DNA of 11,395 nt. Origin: Candidatus Omnitrophota bacterium. Lineage in GTDB: Bacteria > Omnitrophota > Gorgyraeia > Gygaellales > Profunditerraquicolaceae. The translations under genes and the position numbers were made by a program. Below, one piece after another: positions 1 to 7,230 of the stretch. The notes beneath the pieces were generated by a model. It worked only from the letters and a program-made list of their open reading frames with translations. It made no database searches and was not told the origin of the DNA. Location: assembly GCA_028687525.1 (NCBI GenBank), contig JAQTZX010000024.1:1-11395 (forward strand). The letters are read 5' to 3'. Within the stretch, counting starts at the first letter, position 1; each line of letters starts with the position of its first letter.

Positions 1-1
1 T

Positions 2-1618
2 GAGATCAGCGGGATCCCGTTTACCTGGGATATGGAAAAAAGAAAGTGGGTTGAAAAAGAGCTTGAGATCTCCGGAGGGGGGGGCAGAAAGGTCCTGCAA
101 TACGCGGTATTGAGCAGTCTTTTTACCATAAATGATGCTGCCGTTGATCCTGTGTCGGTCCGTTTTATGGGCCTGGAAAAAAGGCAGGGCAGGGAGTGTT
201 ATGTTCTGCAATACAGCCTTGCTTCGAAACAATACAGGCAATGGGGGGTTACCGGGGATATCTTTGTTAAAGTCTGGATCGATACCGGTGATTTTTTGCC
301 GGTTTTTTTGCGTTCGGAAGGAAAAATCGGCTCTTTATATATTCTGCAGGCGGTAAAGTACGGCGGATTTAACGTTCCTTCGGACCTGAACCTGCCCCGC
401 GTTATTACCGAGCGGGTTCAGCGGAAAAAAGATGATTTCGAAAAGCGGATTGATGAGCTTGCGTCCGAAGTCCGGAATATCCGGGGATGGGACACGCAGC
501 TGCGGGTAGGCGTTGAATTCAACGACCGGGCCGCCATGCGGGAATATTTTTCAAAACAGATAGCTGACGAGTATACGCCCGGGCGGCTGGAGGGCGAGGG
601 TATGATGATGAAATGGTTCGGGTTCCTTCCCGACGAGGCTGATTATAAAGAGAATATGCTGAATATGCAGGTGTCTTCTACCGCCGCTCTCTATGATCCC
701 AAGAAAAAAACTATCCTATTGGGTGATTGGCTGTATCCTTCGATCGCCGAAGCCGTGCTTGTCCATGAACTTGTTCACGCGTTTCAGGATTCTTCCCTGG
801 GGCTGGATAAATTTCTCGGGACGGATCAACTCAAGGATAATCTGGACACGTCGTTTGCATACCGGTCTTTGTTTGAGGGAGAGGCGACCGCGGTGATGAT
901 GGAGTATCTGCTTAGGAAAGACGGCAAGAGTTTTAAAGATCTGGGGGATGTCTTCGTTTTTATCGAAGATACATTATTAAAAAAATCACAATACATGCGG
1001 GAGAATATCGTATATAATATATACGGTTACGGGGCGAATTTCATTCAGAGTTTCTTGAAGCAGAAAGACTGGAACGGGCTGGACGTTCTTTTTAAAATCC
1101 CTCCGTATTCCATGAGGCAGATTATGCATCCGTATTCTTATGAGAGCAGTGTGCCGGGAGGGGGCAAAACGGATACTTCTGAGTTTGAGATTGGTGTTCC
1201 TTCTTCATGGGAACAGCTGTACGACGCGCGGGTGGGGGAGTTTTTTATTTTCCTCTCCCTGCGCCAGTATCTTGACAGGGTCCTGGCCGAACAGTCTTCC
1301 GCCGGATGGAAAAACGACCGCTTAAGGATTTATCGCAAGGACGGAAAGCAGTTTATTGTTTTTGCCGTCAAATGGGATAATCCTGACGAATCCGCCGAAT
1401 TCTTCGACGCCTACTCTCAATGGGTCAAACTGCGGTTTCCGGGAACCAGTTCCTGCAAAGGTAAAGACCGGATATTTTTAAAAACATCCGCTCATGAAAA
1501 ATTCTTATGTTCCTTCGGCGATGATACCGTGGTGATCTCCTGGGGAAAAGGATTTGACGCCGGTGAATTCGCCGGTTTTATTAACAAGATAAAAGCAGGA
1601 TCTCAACCTAAAACCTGA
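2..1618 (+). CDS. Putative zinc metalloprotease-like envelope protein with LolA-like N-terminal part (5' partial)
   Basis: The reading frame is open to the left window edge. The first ATG (position 32) has no ribosome site in front of it, so the true start probably lies upstream and no signal peptide can be seen. The early part (about nt 150-380) has alternating beta-strand text (YVLQYSL, VKVWIDTGDFLPV) resembling LolA/outer-membrane-lipoprotein sorting folds. The middle carries a gluzincin-type zinc motif, HELVH, at nt 764-778, followed about 35 residues later by FEGEATAVMMEYLL (nt 872-913), whose Glu residues are candidates for the third zinc ligand. The C-terminal third has AGWKNDRLRIY...VKWDN...AEFFDAY, a pattern I recall following HELxHAxQD domains in other bacterial proteins. 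The stop lies one base before the next ATG, so the gene is probably co-transcribed with the secretin genes. Substrate is unknown; a maturation or quality-control role at the secretin is inference. Catalytic activity is likely but not shown. Confidence 0.75.
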   Translation, partial: EISGIPFTWDMEKRKWVEKELEISGGGGRKVLQYAVLSSLFTINDAAVDPVSVRFMGLEKRQGRECYVLQYSLASKQYRQWGVTGDIFVKVWIDTGDFLPVFLRSEGKIGSLYILQAVKYGGFNVPSDLNLPRVITERVQRKKDDFEKRIDELASEVRNIRGWDTQLRVGVEFNDRAAMREYFSKQIADEYTPGRLEGEGMMMKWFGFLPDEADYKENMLNMQVSSTAALYDPKKKTILLGDWLYPSIAEAVLVHELVHAFQDSSLGLDKFLGTDQLKDNLDTSFAYRSLFEGEATAVMMEYLLRKDGKSFKDLGDVFVFIEDTLLKKSQYMRENIVYNIYGYGANFIQSFLKQKDWNGLDVLFKIPPYSMRQIMHPYSYESSVPGGGKTDTSEFEIGVPSSWEQLYDARVGEFFIFLSLRQYLDRVLAEQSSAGWKNDRLRIYRKDGKQFIVFAVKWDNPDESAEFFDAYSQWVKLRFPGTSSCKGKDRIFLKTSAHEKFLCSFGDDTVVISWGKGFDAGEFAGFINKIKAGSQPKT

Positions 1619-1619
1619 T

Positions 1620-2555
1620 ATGAAAGCAATCAAAGTCCTTGTTATATTTATCCTTCTGGCCAGTTTTTTCCAGCCCGGTACAGGCAGACTTTGGGCGCAG
1701 GAAAAAAAGGAGGAGCCGCCGCAGGCCGGGGATATTTCTGAACAGCGTAAAGATCAGGGAGATGCTCATCCCCGGCAGACGGATGAGACGTCCCAACCGT
1801 CCGGGAACGAGGCTAAGAAGAGCCTGACGCCCGCTGTCCCGGTGATGGAGATAAAGCGTTTGGAGTCGGAGGAGCCGCTTTATTCCATTGAGCTGCGCGA
1901 TGTGCAGTTGATGGACTTTTTTCGTGTCATAGCACACGATTATGACTTGAATATCATTGTTGATTCGAAAGTCAGCGGTACTATTACCGCCAGTTTTACC
2001 ACTATTTCTCTTGAGGAGGCGCTGGATGGTATCGCGGAGTTGAGCAATCTTACTATTCAGAAGAAAGGGAATATCTTCCGCGTAGCACCTAATTTTGTCA
2101 CGAAGATATACATCCTTAAATATATCGAAGCGAAAAAAATTCTTCAGGGGGTAACCGCTCCCGGGACAACAACAGCCGGTTCGCCGGTGACGACGGCGGC
2201 TGCCGCGGGGACTCCGGCATCATCTCCGGTTGGGACTTCATCGTCCGCAGGAGGGACATCCGGCGTTTCATCAAAGGGTCAGAGTACCATATATGATCTG
2301 CTTTCCCCGCAGGGCAAGATCCTGCTGGGTGAAAAGCCTAATTCGGTCATTGTTATCGACTATCCGGTGAATGTGAAAAAGATAGAAGAATACCTGGACA
2401 GTATTGATCAGAAAATGGCCAGCCGTGTTTTTAAATTGAAATATCTCAAAGCCGCCGATGTGGTGGGGCAGTCCGCGGCGTCGGCGGGCACGGGTACGAG
2501 TGCGGCGTCAGGTTCGGCATCAACTACAACTGCCGGTTCTTCCGGAGGAGGGTGA
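1620..2555 (+). CDS. Secretin N-terminal subunit (STN + N1 + half of a second N-domain), split secretin
   Basis: An exported 311-residue protein that looks like the periplasmic front half of a secretin. Residues 1-26 form a signal peptide (KVLVIFILLASFF, likely cleavage near WAQ/E). Residues 27-80 are a charged, Pro-rich linker. Residues 87-157 match a secretin/TonB short N-terminal (STN) domain (YSIELRDVQLMDFFRVIA). Residues 161-263 form an N1/NolW-type domain (KIYILKYIEAKKIL ... GEKPNSVIVIDYPVNVKKIEEYLDSID), interrupted at about 178-222 by an Ala/Ser/Thr/Gly linker. Residues 268-284 (RVFKLKYLKAADVVGQ) repeat the opening strand and helix of another N1-type domain, and the protein then ends in a second low-complexity tail. 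The rest of that domain and the barrel are in the next gene. No good Shine-Dalgarno precedes the ATG; it lies one base after the upstream stop, suggesting coupled translation. The partner and the pilus or T2SS role are inferred from context. Confidence 0.85.
   Translation: MKAIKVLVIFILLASFFQPGTGRLWAQEKKEEPPQAGDISEQRKDQGDAHPRQTDETSQPSGNEAKKSLTPAVPVMEIKRLESEEPLYSIELRDVQLMDFFRVIAHDYDLNIIVDSKVSGTITASFTTISLEEALDGIAELSNLTIQKKGNIFRVAPNFVTKIYILKYIEAKKILQGVTAPGTTTAGSPVTTAAAAGTPASSPVGTSSSAGGTSGVSSKGQSTIYDLLSPQGKILLGEKPNSVIVIDYPVNVKKIEEYLDSIDQKMASRVFKLKYLKAADVVGQSAASAGTGTSAASGSASTTTAGSSGGG
2544..2551 (+). promoter_or_regulatory. Shine-Dalgarno site for the secretin barrel gene
   Basis: The sequence GGAGGAGG lies inside the last codons of the upstream gene and nine bases before the ATG at 2561. 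This spacing favours ATG 2561 over the in-frame GTG at 2552, which sits directly against the site. The protein from 2561 begins at once with a clean signal peptide. Confidence 0.75.
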
Positions 2556-2560
2556 GGATA

Positions 2561-3850
2561 ATGAGGAAGATATTTTTACTGTTGTTTTTATTATGTATCG
2601 GTACCTGCGCCTATGCCCAGCAGATCAGCAATAACATTAAATCTCTCTTGTCGGCTGACGGAAGAGTGGTGTTCGGGGACGAGCCGAATTCCCTGGTGGT
2701 AATCGATTATCCGGAGAATCTTGATAGGATCGAGCAGTATCTTTCCGCCATTGACGTGGCTCCCAAGCAGGTGCTCATCGAGGCCAGGGTGGTGGAGGTG
2801 AAACTGCAAAAGGAAAATTCGCTGGGGGTTAACTGGCAGCTTTTCGCGGAGAAACAGGGGTATAAACTGGGAAGTTCCACCATTGGATCTGCTTATCCGG
2901 GCGCGCCGGGATTGATCAGCCAGGCGATCGGTTATAAATCGACCGTTTACCCTCCCGCTCAGTCTACCGGTACGGAGCAAGCCCCGTTTACCATCGCTAT
3001 TTTTGACGAGAACGTCAATGTGGTGGTCAAGACATTGGCTGATGAGATGGCTACCGATATCCTTTCCGCTCCCCGGGTGACCACGGTGAATAACCGTGAG
3101 GCGGTCATCCAGGTGGTGCAACGGCTTCCCTGGGCTGAACCGGAGGTGGATGTCAGTGATTCCGGAGCGGTTACCGTCACTTGGGAGATTAATTTTGAAG
3201 ACGTGGGCATTACTCTCAAAACCACTCCGACTATTAACGACGACGGGACGATTTCCCTGGCTTTGGATCCCGAAGTAAGCGAGAAAACAGGCGACTATGA
3301 ATTGATCGTGCAGCAGGGCTCTACGTCCATCCCCTATACCGTTCCTATTATCGACAGACGGGCTGCTTCCACGAAGGTGGTGATCGGCAACGGCCAGACG
3401 CTTCTTATCGGCGGGTTGATCAGGGACAAAGTAATAGATGACGAGACAAAAATTCCTTTATTCGGGGATTTGCCGGGGCTTGGCTATTTATTCAAAAGCA
3501 AGAAAACCACACGGGATAAAACGGAATTGCTGATTTTTGTTTCTCCCACTATCATCACTCCCGATGAATTTGTGCGCATGGAACGAAAAGAAAGATACGG
3601 CCCGGGAAAAAAGTTTGTGCAGGATCGGGAGCGGGAGGACCAGATGTCGCTGGTGTTGGAGTATCAGGAGAATAAAAAATACGAAAAACTGGCGGAGAAG
3701 ATGGATAAGCTGGCGCAAAAGCAGGAATCTCTGGCGTCTGCGCGGAAGAAGCTCGAGGCCGATATTGATAAGAGGAATAAAGATGTCGAGGCTTTGCAGG
3801 ATAAACAGAATTTATTATCTGAACGGCGAAAAAAACTGCAGCAGGAATAG
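2561..3850 (+). CDS. Secretin C-terminal subunit: second half of N-domain plus secretin barrel, coiled-coil tail
   Basis: A 429-residue outer-membrane secretin pore protein. Residues 1-20 are a signal peptide (MRKIFLLLFLL...AYA/Q). Residues 21-65 (LLSADGRVVFGDEPNSLVVIDYPENLDRIEQYLSAID) match only the second half of an N1-type domain, completing the half left at the end of the upstream protein. Residues 68-332 are the secretin core, with VLIEARVVEV at the start, SAPRVTTVNN, EDVGITLKTTP, VPIIDRRAASTKVVIGNGQTLLIGGLI, PLFGDLPGLGYLFKSKK, and ELLIFVSPTII at the end. Residues from about 350 to 429 are a Lys/Glu-rich predicted coiled coil in place of a typical short S-domain. Secretins of this family form rings of 12-15 subunits through which pili or folded proteins pass. 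The upstream stop is five bases before this ATG. Whether it serves a pilus or a type II secretion system cannot be decided from sequence alone; the neighbouring ATPase is PilB-like. Confidence 0.9.
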   Translation: MRKIFLLLFLLCIGTCAYAQQISNNIKSLLSADGRVVFGDEPNSLVVIDYPENLDRIEQYLSAIDVAPKQVLIEARVVEVKLQKENSLGVNWQLFAEKQGYKLGSSTIGSAYPGAPGLISQAIGYKSTVYPPAQSTGTEQAPFTIAIFDENVNVVVKTLADEMATDILSAPRVTTVNNREAVIQVVQRLPWAEPEVDVSDSGAVTVTWEINFEDVGITLKTTPTINDDGTISLALDPEVSEKTGDYELIVQQGSTSIPYTVPIIDRRAASTKVVIGNGQTLLIGGLIRDKVIDDETKIPLFGDLPGLGYLFKSKKTTRDKTELLIFVSPTIITPDEFVRMERKERYGPGKKFVQDREREDQMSLVLEYQENKKYEKLAEKMDKLAQKQESLASARKKLEADIDKRNKDVEALQDKQNLLSERRKKLQQE

Positions 3851-3876
3851 CGGATGTTTGTGCGTACGCAGACGGC

Positions 3877-3882
3877 AAGGGG
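3877..3882 (+). promoter_or_regulatory. Shine-Dalgarno site deciding the start of the coiled-coil gene
   Basis: AAGGGG lies seven bases before ATG 3890. The longer in-frame start at 3854 has no such site and would put twelve residues (MFVRTQ...) in front of an otherwise clean signal peptide, so 3890 is preferred. Confidence 0.6.
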
Positions 3883-3889
3883 CCCGGTT

Positions 3890-5287
3890 ATGAAAAAAAA
3901 GACTATGGGGGCGGCAGCGATGGGCATCGCGGCGATATTTCTTTCGGTTTCTCCTGTTTCTCTTGTTTTTGGGGAAAGCTTTCAGGAAACCGAGGCGCGG
4001 TTTATTCTCCTTCAGAATCAGATCCGGCAGGAAGAAGTATTGCTGAAAGCTTTGAAGAAGAAAAACGAAACCCTTGTCCGCATGGAAGAGCGGCTTCAGA
4101 GGCTTATCGTGAAAGAGAATAAGTTGATCCTTCAGATAGAACAGGATCGGCAGTCAAAAACCCGGACGGGAAAACAGCGGGAATTACGGGAATTACGGGC
4201 GGCACAAAAGATACTTCGTGAACAAATAGAAGAGCAGAAAAGATCCGGAACGGGGAAAGGGAGACAAGAGCAGGTTTTTAAAGAGAGGCAAAAGCAGCCG
4301 GCAGAAGAATCCGCGCAATCTGTAAGCCCCGGCAGGGAACCGGAAGCCGCGGTTTTGCAAGGTGATGTTAGACGGGATGAACCGGCACAGCCCGGAGTTT
4401 TGCGGGGAGCCTCCGGAGAAGCGAAAGAAAGCAAGATTGAAAAGGCGCGCAGGTTGAAAGAAGAGAAGATCGCGCGGAAGAAACAGGCAGCGGAGGAGAA
4501 CAAAAGATTCGCGGCTGAGCAAAAGAAGAAAAGTGATGAACTGCGCGCGCAGCGGGAAGAGGCCGCGCGGGAAAGAAAAAAGAGCGCCGTCGGACAAAAA
4601 CGCCTCGCGGAACAGTCCCGTGAGAACGAACGGCCGAATAAAGAGGCCCGGCGGATAGCCGCGGAACAGGAACGGCAGAAACGCGCGCAGGATAAAGCGC
4701 GTCTTGCCGCGGAAAAACGCGAACGGGAAAAACAGAAACAGCAGGAGGCATTGCTGGCACAGCAGGAGCGCAAAGCGGAAAAAAATTCCCGGCGGGAGTT
4801 GGAAAAATGCCGGCAGGATAATATCTCGCTGGAAAAAAAGCGGCAAGCCGGCGAAAAATCTCTCCATGAACAGCAGTCACAGCTTGAGAAAACGCGGAAA
4901 GAAAAAGAACGGATGGAATCAGCGCAGGAGAAGCAGGAGGAACTGCGGTATAAAAAACACACCGCGAAGAAGGACATAGAGAATAAATATCAGGAAAAGC
5001 TGGAAGCGGAAAAGAACAAGCGGGAAGATGCGCGTTTCCTGGAAGAACAGAAACAACTGGAGGTTAAGGCTAAAAAAGAAGAACGGGAACGGCGCCGCCT
5101 TGCCAAGTTGGAAACCGCCCGCAACAAAGAGATACTAAGAGAAACGTCCCGCAGTCTTAAATCCGAAGAGTCTCCTTCGGACATATCTGTCCTCCGGACT
5201 CCCCAGGCAAAAAAACAAAATGTGTTGGGCAAAGCCGCGGATAAAGTCGGCGATGCCGACGCCTGGGTGCAGAAGACGTTCTGGTGA
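3890..5287 (+). CDS. Exported, highly charged coiled-coil protein of unknown function
   Basis: A 465-residue protein starting with a signal peptide (MKKKTMGAAAMGIAAIFLSV..., likely cleavage after VFG). Nearly all the rest is long Lys/Arg/Glu/Gln-rich helix: one coiled-coil segment (nt about 3980-4240), a Pro/Gly-containing break (about 4250-4430), then a longer TolA-like charged helix (about 4430-5160). A short non-charged C-terminus follows, ending KVGDADAWVQKTFW. It follows the secretin gene by 39 bases and probably shares its operon; the secretin's own C-terminal coiled coil is an obvious possible partner. A periplasmic spacer, tether or secretin-assembly role is inference. Such composition gives many false homology hits, so similarity to TolA or other repeat proteins should not be read as function. 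The large open frames on the opposite strand here are by-products of its Arg/Glu-rich codons. Confidence 0.75.
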   Translation: MKKKTMGAAAMGIAAIFLSVSPVSLVFGESFQETEARFILLQNQIRQEEVLLKALKKKNETLVRMEERLQRLIVKENKLILQIEQDRQSKTRTGKQRELRELRAAQKILREQIEEQKRSGTGKGRQEQVFKERQKQPAEESAQSVSPGREPEAAVLQGDVRRDEPAQPGVLRGASGEAKESKIEKARRLKEEKIARKKQAAEENKRFAAEQKKKSDELRAQREEAARERKKSAVGQKRLAEQSRENERPNKEARRIAAEQERQKRAQDKARLAAEKREREKQKQQEALLAQQERKAEKNSRRELEKCRQDNISLEKKRQAGEKSLHEQQSQLEKTRKEKERMESAQEKQEELRYKKHTAKKDIENKYQEKLEAEKNKREDARFLEEQKQLEVKAKKEERERRRLAKLETARNKEILRETSRSLKSEESPSDISVLRTPQAKKQNVLGKAADKVGDADAWVQKTFW

Positions 5288-5314
5288 TGAGGAGGAAAGA
5301 TTTGTTTCAAATAT

Positions 5315-5381
5315 GGTTAATGGAGGTTAAAGATGGTTGTTCTCGGCAACCATCTTTAACCATCTTTAACTATCTTTAACC
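5315..5381. repeat. Perfect 15-bp hairpin with tandem 10-bp repeats upstream of pilB
   Basis: The arm GGTTAAAGATGGTTG (5325-5339) and its exact complement CAACCATCTTTAACC (5347-5361) flank a 7-base loop. To the right the unit ATCTTTAACC occurs three times in tandem (5352-5361, 5362-5371 with a final T, 5372-5381). To the left are one inverted copy (5325-5334) and a partial one (5315-5320). A T-run follows at 5393-5399, so it could act as an imperfect terminator. A GGAGG at 5322-5326 precedes an eight-codon ORF at ATG 5333 that stops at TAA 5357-5359, within the hairpin. Function is not known. Confidence 0.8.
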
Positions 5382-5401
5382 TTTATATTAACTTTTTTTA
5401 T

Positions 5402-7072
5402 ATGCGAGATCCCGATAACAGAAGATTAGGCGAGATAATAGTTGAGCAGAACTTGGTTGCCCCGAAACAACTGCAGGAAGCTCTTGAGGAACAGAAAATC
5501 ACCGGGGAAAAACTCGGCGAGATACTCATCCGCAAAGGGTTTGTTACCAAGGATGCCTTTGAGCATTGCCTTTCCATACAATCGGGGATCGCCACATTCG
5601 ACCTTTCCACGTATATAATAGACCCGGAATTGCTGAAGCTTATACCCGAGGATTTTTCCCGCGAATACAAGCTCATTCCGGTTTTTATCATCGAAAACGT
5701 TCTTACCGTGGCCATGGCCGATCCCACCAATATTTTTATCATCGATGAGATACAGCGGATGTCCAAGATGAATGTGGAGGCGGTCCTTGCCCAGGAATTG
5801 GACATTCGTAAAGCGCAGGATCAATATTACGGCGGTGCCGGTACACTGGCCGAGATAGTGGCCTCGATCAATAAGGACAAACTTGCCGAGGGGGATAAAC
5901 TCGGGGAAGAGGCGCCTATAATCAAGATTGTCAACTATCTGATCGTGCAGGCGGTACAGATGAAGGCTTCGGATATTCATATCGAACCGGAAGAGAAAAT
6001 ATTAAACATACGGTATCGTGTTGACGGGATGTTAAAGCGCCAGCCTTCCCTGCCTAAGAATCTTTCCAATGCGGTTTTGTCCCGTTTCAAGATCATGTCC
6101 GGCCTGGATATCGCGGAGAAGCGCCTTCCGCAGGACGGGCGTATCCTCATGAAGATAGGGAATAAAGACATCGATTTCCGTGTTTCAACCTGTCCGACGG
6201 TTCATGGGGAAAACGTCGTCTTGAGGATCCTGGACAAAAGCGGCCTGGTGGTAGGGCTTGAGTCCCTCGGGTTTCCCTCGAGGGAGTACGGGCTTTTTAA
6301 AGAAATGATAACTTCTCCGTATGGAATTGTCCTTGTAACCGGGCCTACCGGAAGCGGGAAAACCACGACTTTATATTCCGCCCTGCAGATCATCAACAAA
6401 GAGCATTTGAATATTATGACCGTGGAGGATCCCGTGGAGTATCAATTCCCGGGCATGCGCCAGGTGCAGGTGAATGTAAAGGCGGGGCTTACTTTTGCTT
6501 CCGCTCTTAGGTCTTTCTTGAGGCAGGACCCGAATATCATTATGGTGGGGGAAATCCGGGACCGGGAAACTGCCGAGATCGCCGTACAGGCGGCGTTGAC
6601 CGGGCATCTGGTATTTTCCACCTTGCATACGAATGATACCCCCACTGTTTTTACCCGGCTTATGGATATGGGGATTGAGCCTTTTTTGATCTCTTCATCC
6701 TTGCTTGGAGCGCTGGCACAGAGGCTGGTGCGCCGGATATGCGAAAAGTGCAAGGAATACTATGAACCTAAAGAAGAGCTTCTTAGGAGTCTCGGCCTGG
6801 AAGACAAGATCGGAAAAGGTTTGAAATTCGCCAAAGGCAGAGGATGCAGAATTTGCAATCAGATCGGGTATAAAGGCAGGATTGGTATCTTTGAGCTTTT
6901 AAAAGTCAGCCCCGTGCTTCAGGAATTGGTGATCAAAAAGGTATCGGCGGATGAGATACGCGAAGTTGCCATAAAAGACGGGCTTGTTACCCTGAGTTTT
7001 GCGGCTATAGAGAAGCTTCTTGCCGGATTGACCACTGTTGAAGAAGTCATGCGGGTAACCCTGGAAGGATAA
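5402..7072 (+). CDS. pilB: Type IV pilus assembly / type II secretion hexameric ATPase (PilB/GspE family)
   Basis: A 556-residue cytoplasmic motor ATPase that powers subunit addition to the pilus or pseudopilus. Residues 1-140 resemble the MshEN/T2SSE N-terminal domain (RRLGEIIVEQNLVAPKQL, KLGEILIRKGFVTKDAF). Residues 190-280 are the N2 domain (ASDIHIEPEE). The C-terminal domain has Walker A GPTGSGKTT (314-322), the Asp box MTVEDPVEY (339-347), Walker B IIMVGEIRD (379-387) and the His box STLHTND (406-412). A four-cysteine zinc site is formed by CEKC (447-450) and CRIC (482-485). The run ALRSFLRQDP favours PilB over GspE, and the length fits PilB. PilC/GspF and prepilin peptidase, often neighbours, are absent here. 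There is no Shine-Dalgarno before ATG 5402; the upstream bases are T-rich and no upstream in-frame start survives, while the N-domain needs this start. TATATT at 5384-5389 could be a -10 element giving a nearly leaderless mRNA. Confidence 0.93.
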   Translation: MRDPDNRRLGEIIVEQNLVAPKQLQEALEEQKITGEKLGEILIRKGFVTKDAFEHCLSIQSGIATFDLSTYIIDPELLKLIPEDFSREYKLIPVFIIENVLTVAMADPTNIFIIDEIQRMSKMNVEAVLAQELDIRKAQDQYYGGAGTLAEIVASINKDKLAEGDKLGEEAPIIKIVNYLIVQAVQMKASDIHIEPEEKILNIRYRVDGMLKRQPSLPKNLSNAVLSRFKIMSGLDIAEKRLPQDGRILMKIGNKDIDFRVSTCPTVHGENVVLRILDKSGLVVGLESLGFPSREYGLFKEMITSPYGIVLVTGPTGSGKTTTLYSALQIINKEHLNIMTVEDPVEYQFPGMRQVQVNVKAGLTFASALRSFLRQDPNIIMVGEIRDRETAEIAVQAALTGHLVFSTLHTNDTPTVFTRLMDMGIEPFLISSSLLGALAQRLVRRICEKCKEYYEPKEELLRSLGLEDKIGKGLKFAKGRGCRICNQIGYKGRIGIFELLKVSPVLQELVIKKVSADEIREVAIKDGLVTLSFAAIEKLLAGLTTVEEVMRVTLEG

Positions 7073-7088
7073 TATCAGGTAATATCGG

Positions 7089-7117
7089 TTGACAAACGAA
7101 TTTGCGTGGTTTACACT
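7089..7117 (+). promoter_or_regulatory. Upstream sigma-70-type promoter of the major pilin leader
   Basis: A perfect -35 TTGACA (7089-7094) is followed 17 bases later by TACACT (7112-7117), four of six matches to TATAAT. It lies just after the pilB stop and would give a roughly 190-base leader to the pilin at 7312. Confidence 0.55.
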
Positions 7118-7142
7118 TTATTTGATGTACGGTTACCTGGAG

Positions 7143-7178
7143 AATACGGTTTTTGGGTTTCAACCCTGCGCGTATTTT
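7143..7178 (+). promoter_or_regulatory. Interrupted hairpin followed by T-run, between two promoters
   Basis: AATACG (7143-7148) pairs with CGTATT (7171-7176), and an inner GGGT/ACCC stem (7155-7158 with 7163-7166) has a 4-base loop. The outer arm runs into TTTTT. It may be a weak terminator or attenuator acting on transcripts from the upstream promoter; pairing is imperfect, so function is uncertain. Confidence 0.35.
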
Positions 7179-7181
7179 TCA

Positions 7182-7210
7182 TTGACAAATATAAGGAAAG
7201 TTATTATAAT
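7182..7210 (+). promoter_or_regulatory. Consensus sigma-70-type promoter of the major pilin gene
   Basis: TTGACA (7182-7187), exactly 17 bases, then TATAAT (7205-7210): both hexamers and the spacing are perfect. The surroundings are AT-rich. Transcription should start near 7217, about 95 bases before the pilin start, which suits a very abundant structural subunit. Confidence 0.85.
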
Positions 7211-7230
7211 AAAAGAGTTATAATCATACA

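Noticed and set aside
2552..2554. GTG as start of the secretin barrel gene
   Set aside because: It abuts the ribosome site with no spacing; ATG 2561 has ideal spacing and gives a cleaner signal peptide.
2461..2561. Simple frameshift or sequencing error explaining the split secretin
   Set aside because: The downstream half starts with a complete signal peptide and an ideally spaced GGAGGAGG; an error would leave neither.
4132..4977. 281-residue open frame on the minus strand (and others nearby)
   Set aside because: It is Ser/Arg/Phe/Cys-rich antisense text of the Lys/Arg/Glu codons of the coiled-coil gene, with no domain, ribosome site or neighbour logic.
5325..5381. CRISPR array
   Set aside because: The units are only 10 bases, directly adjacent, without spacers, and no cas genes are present.
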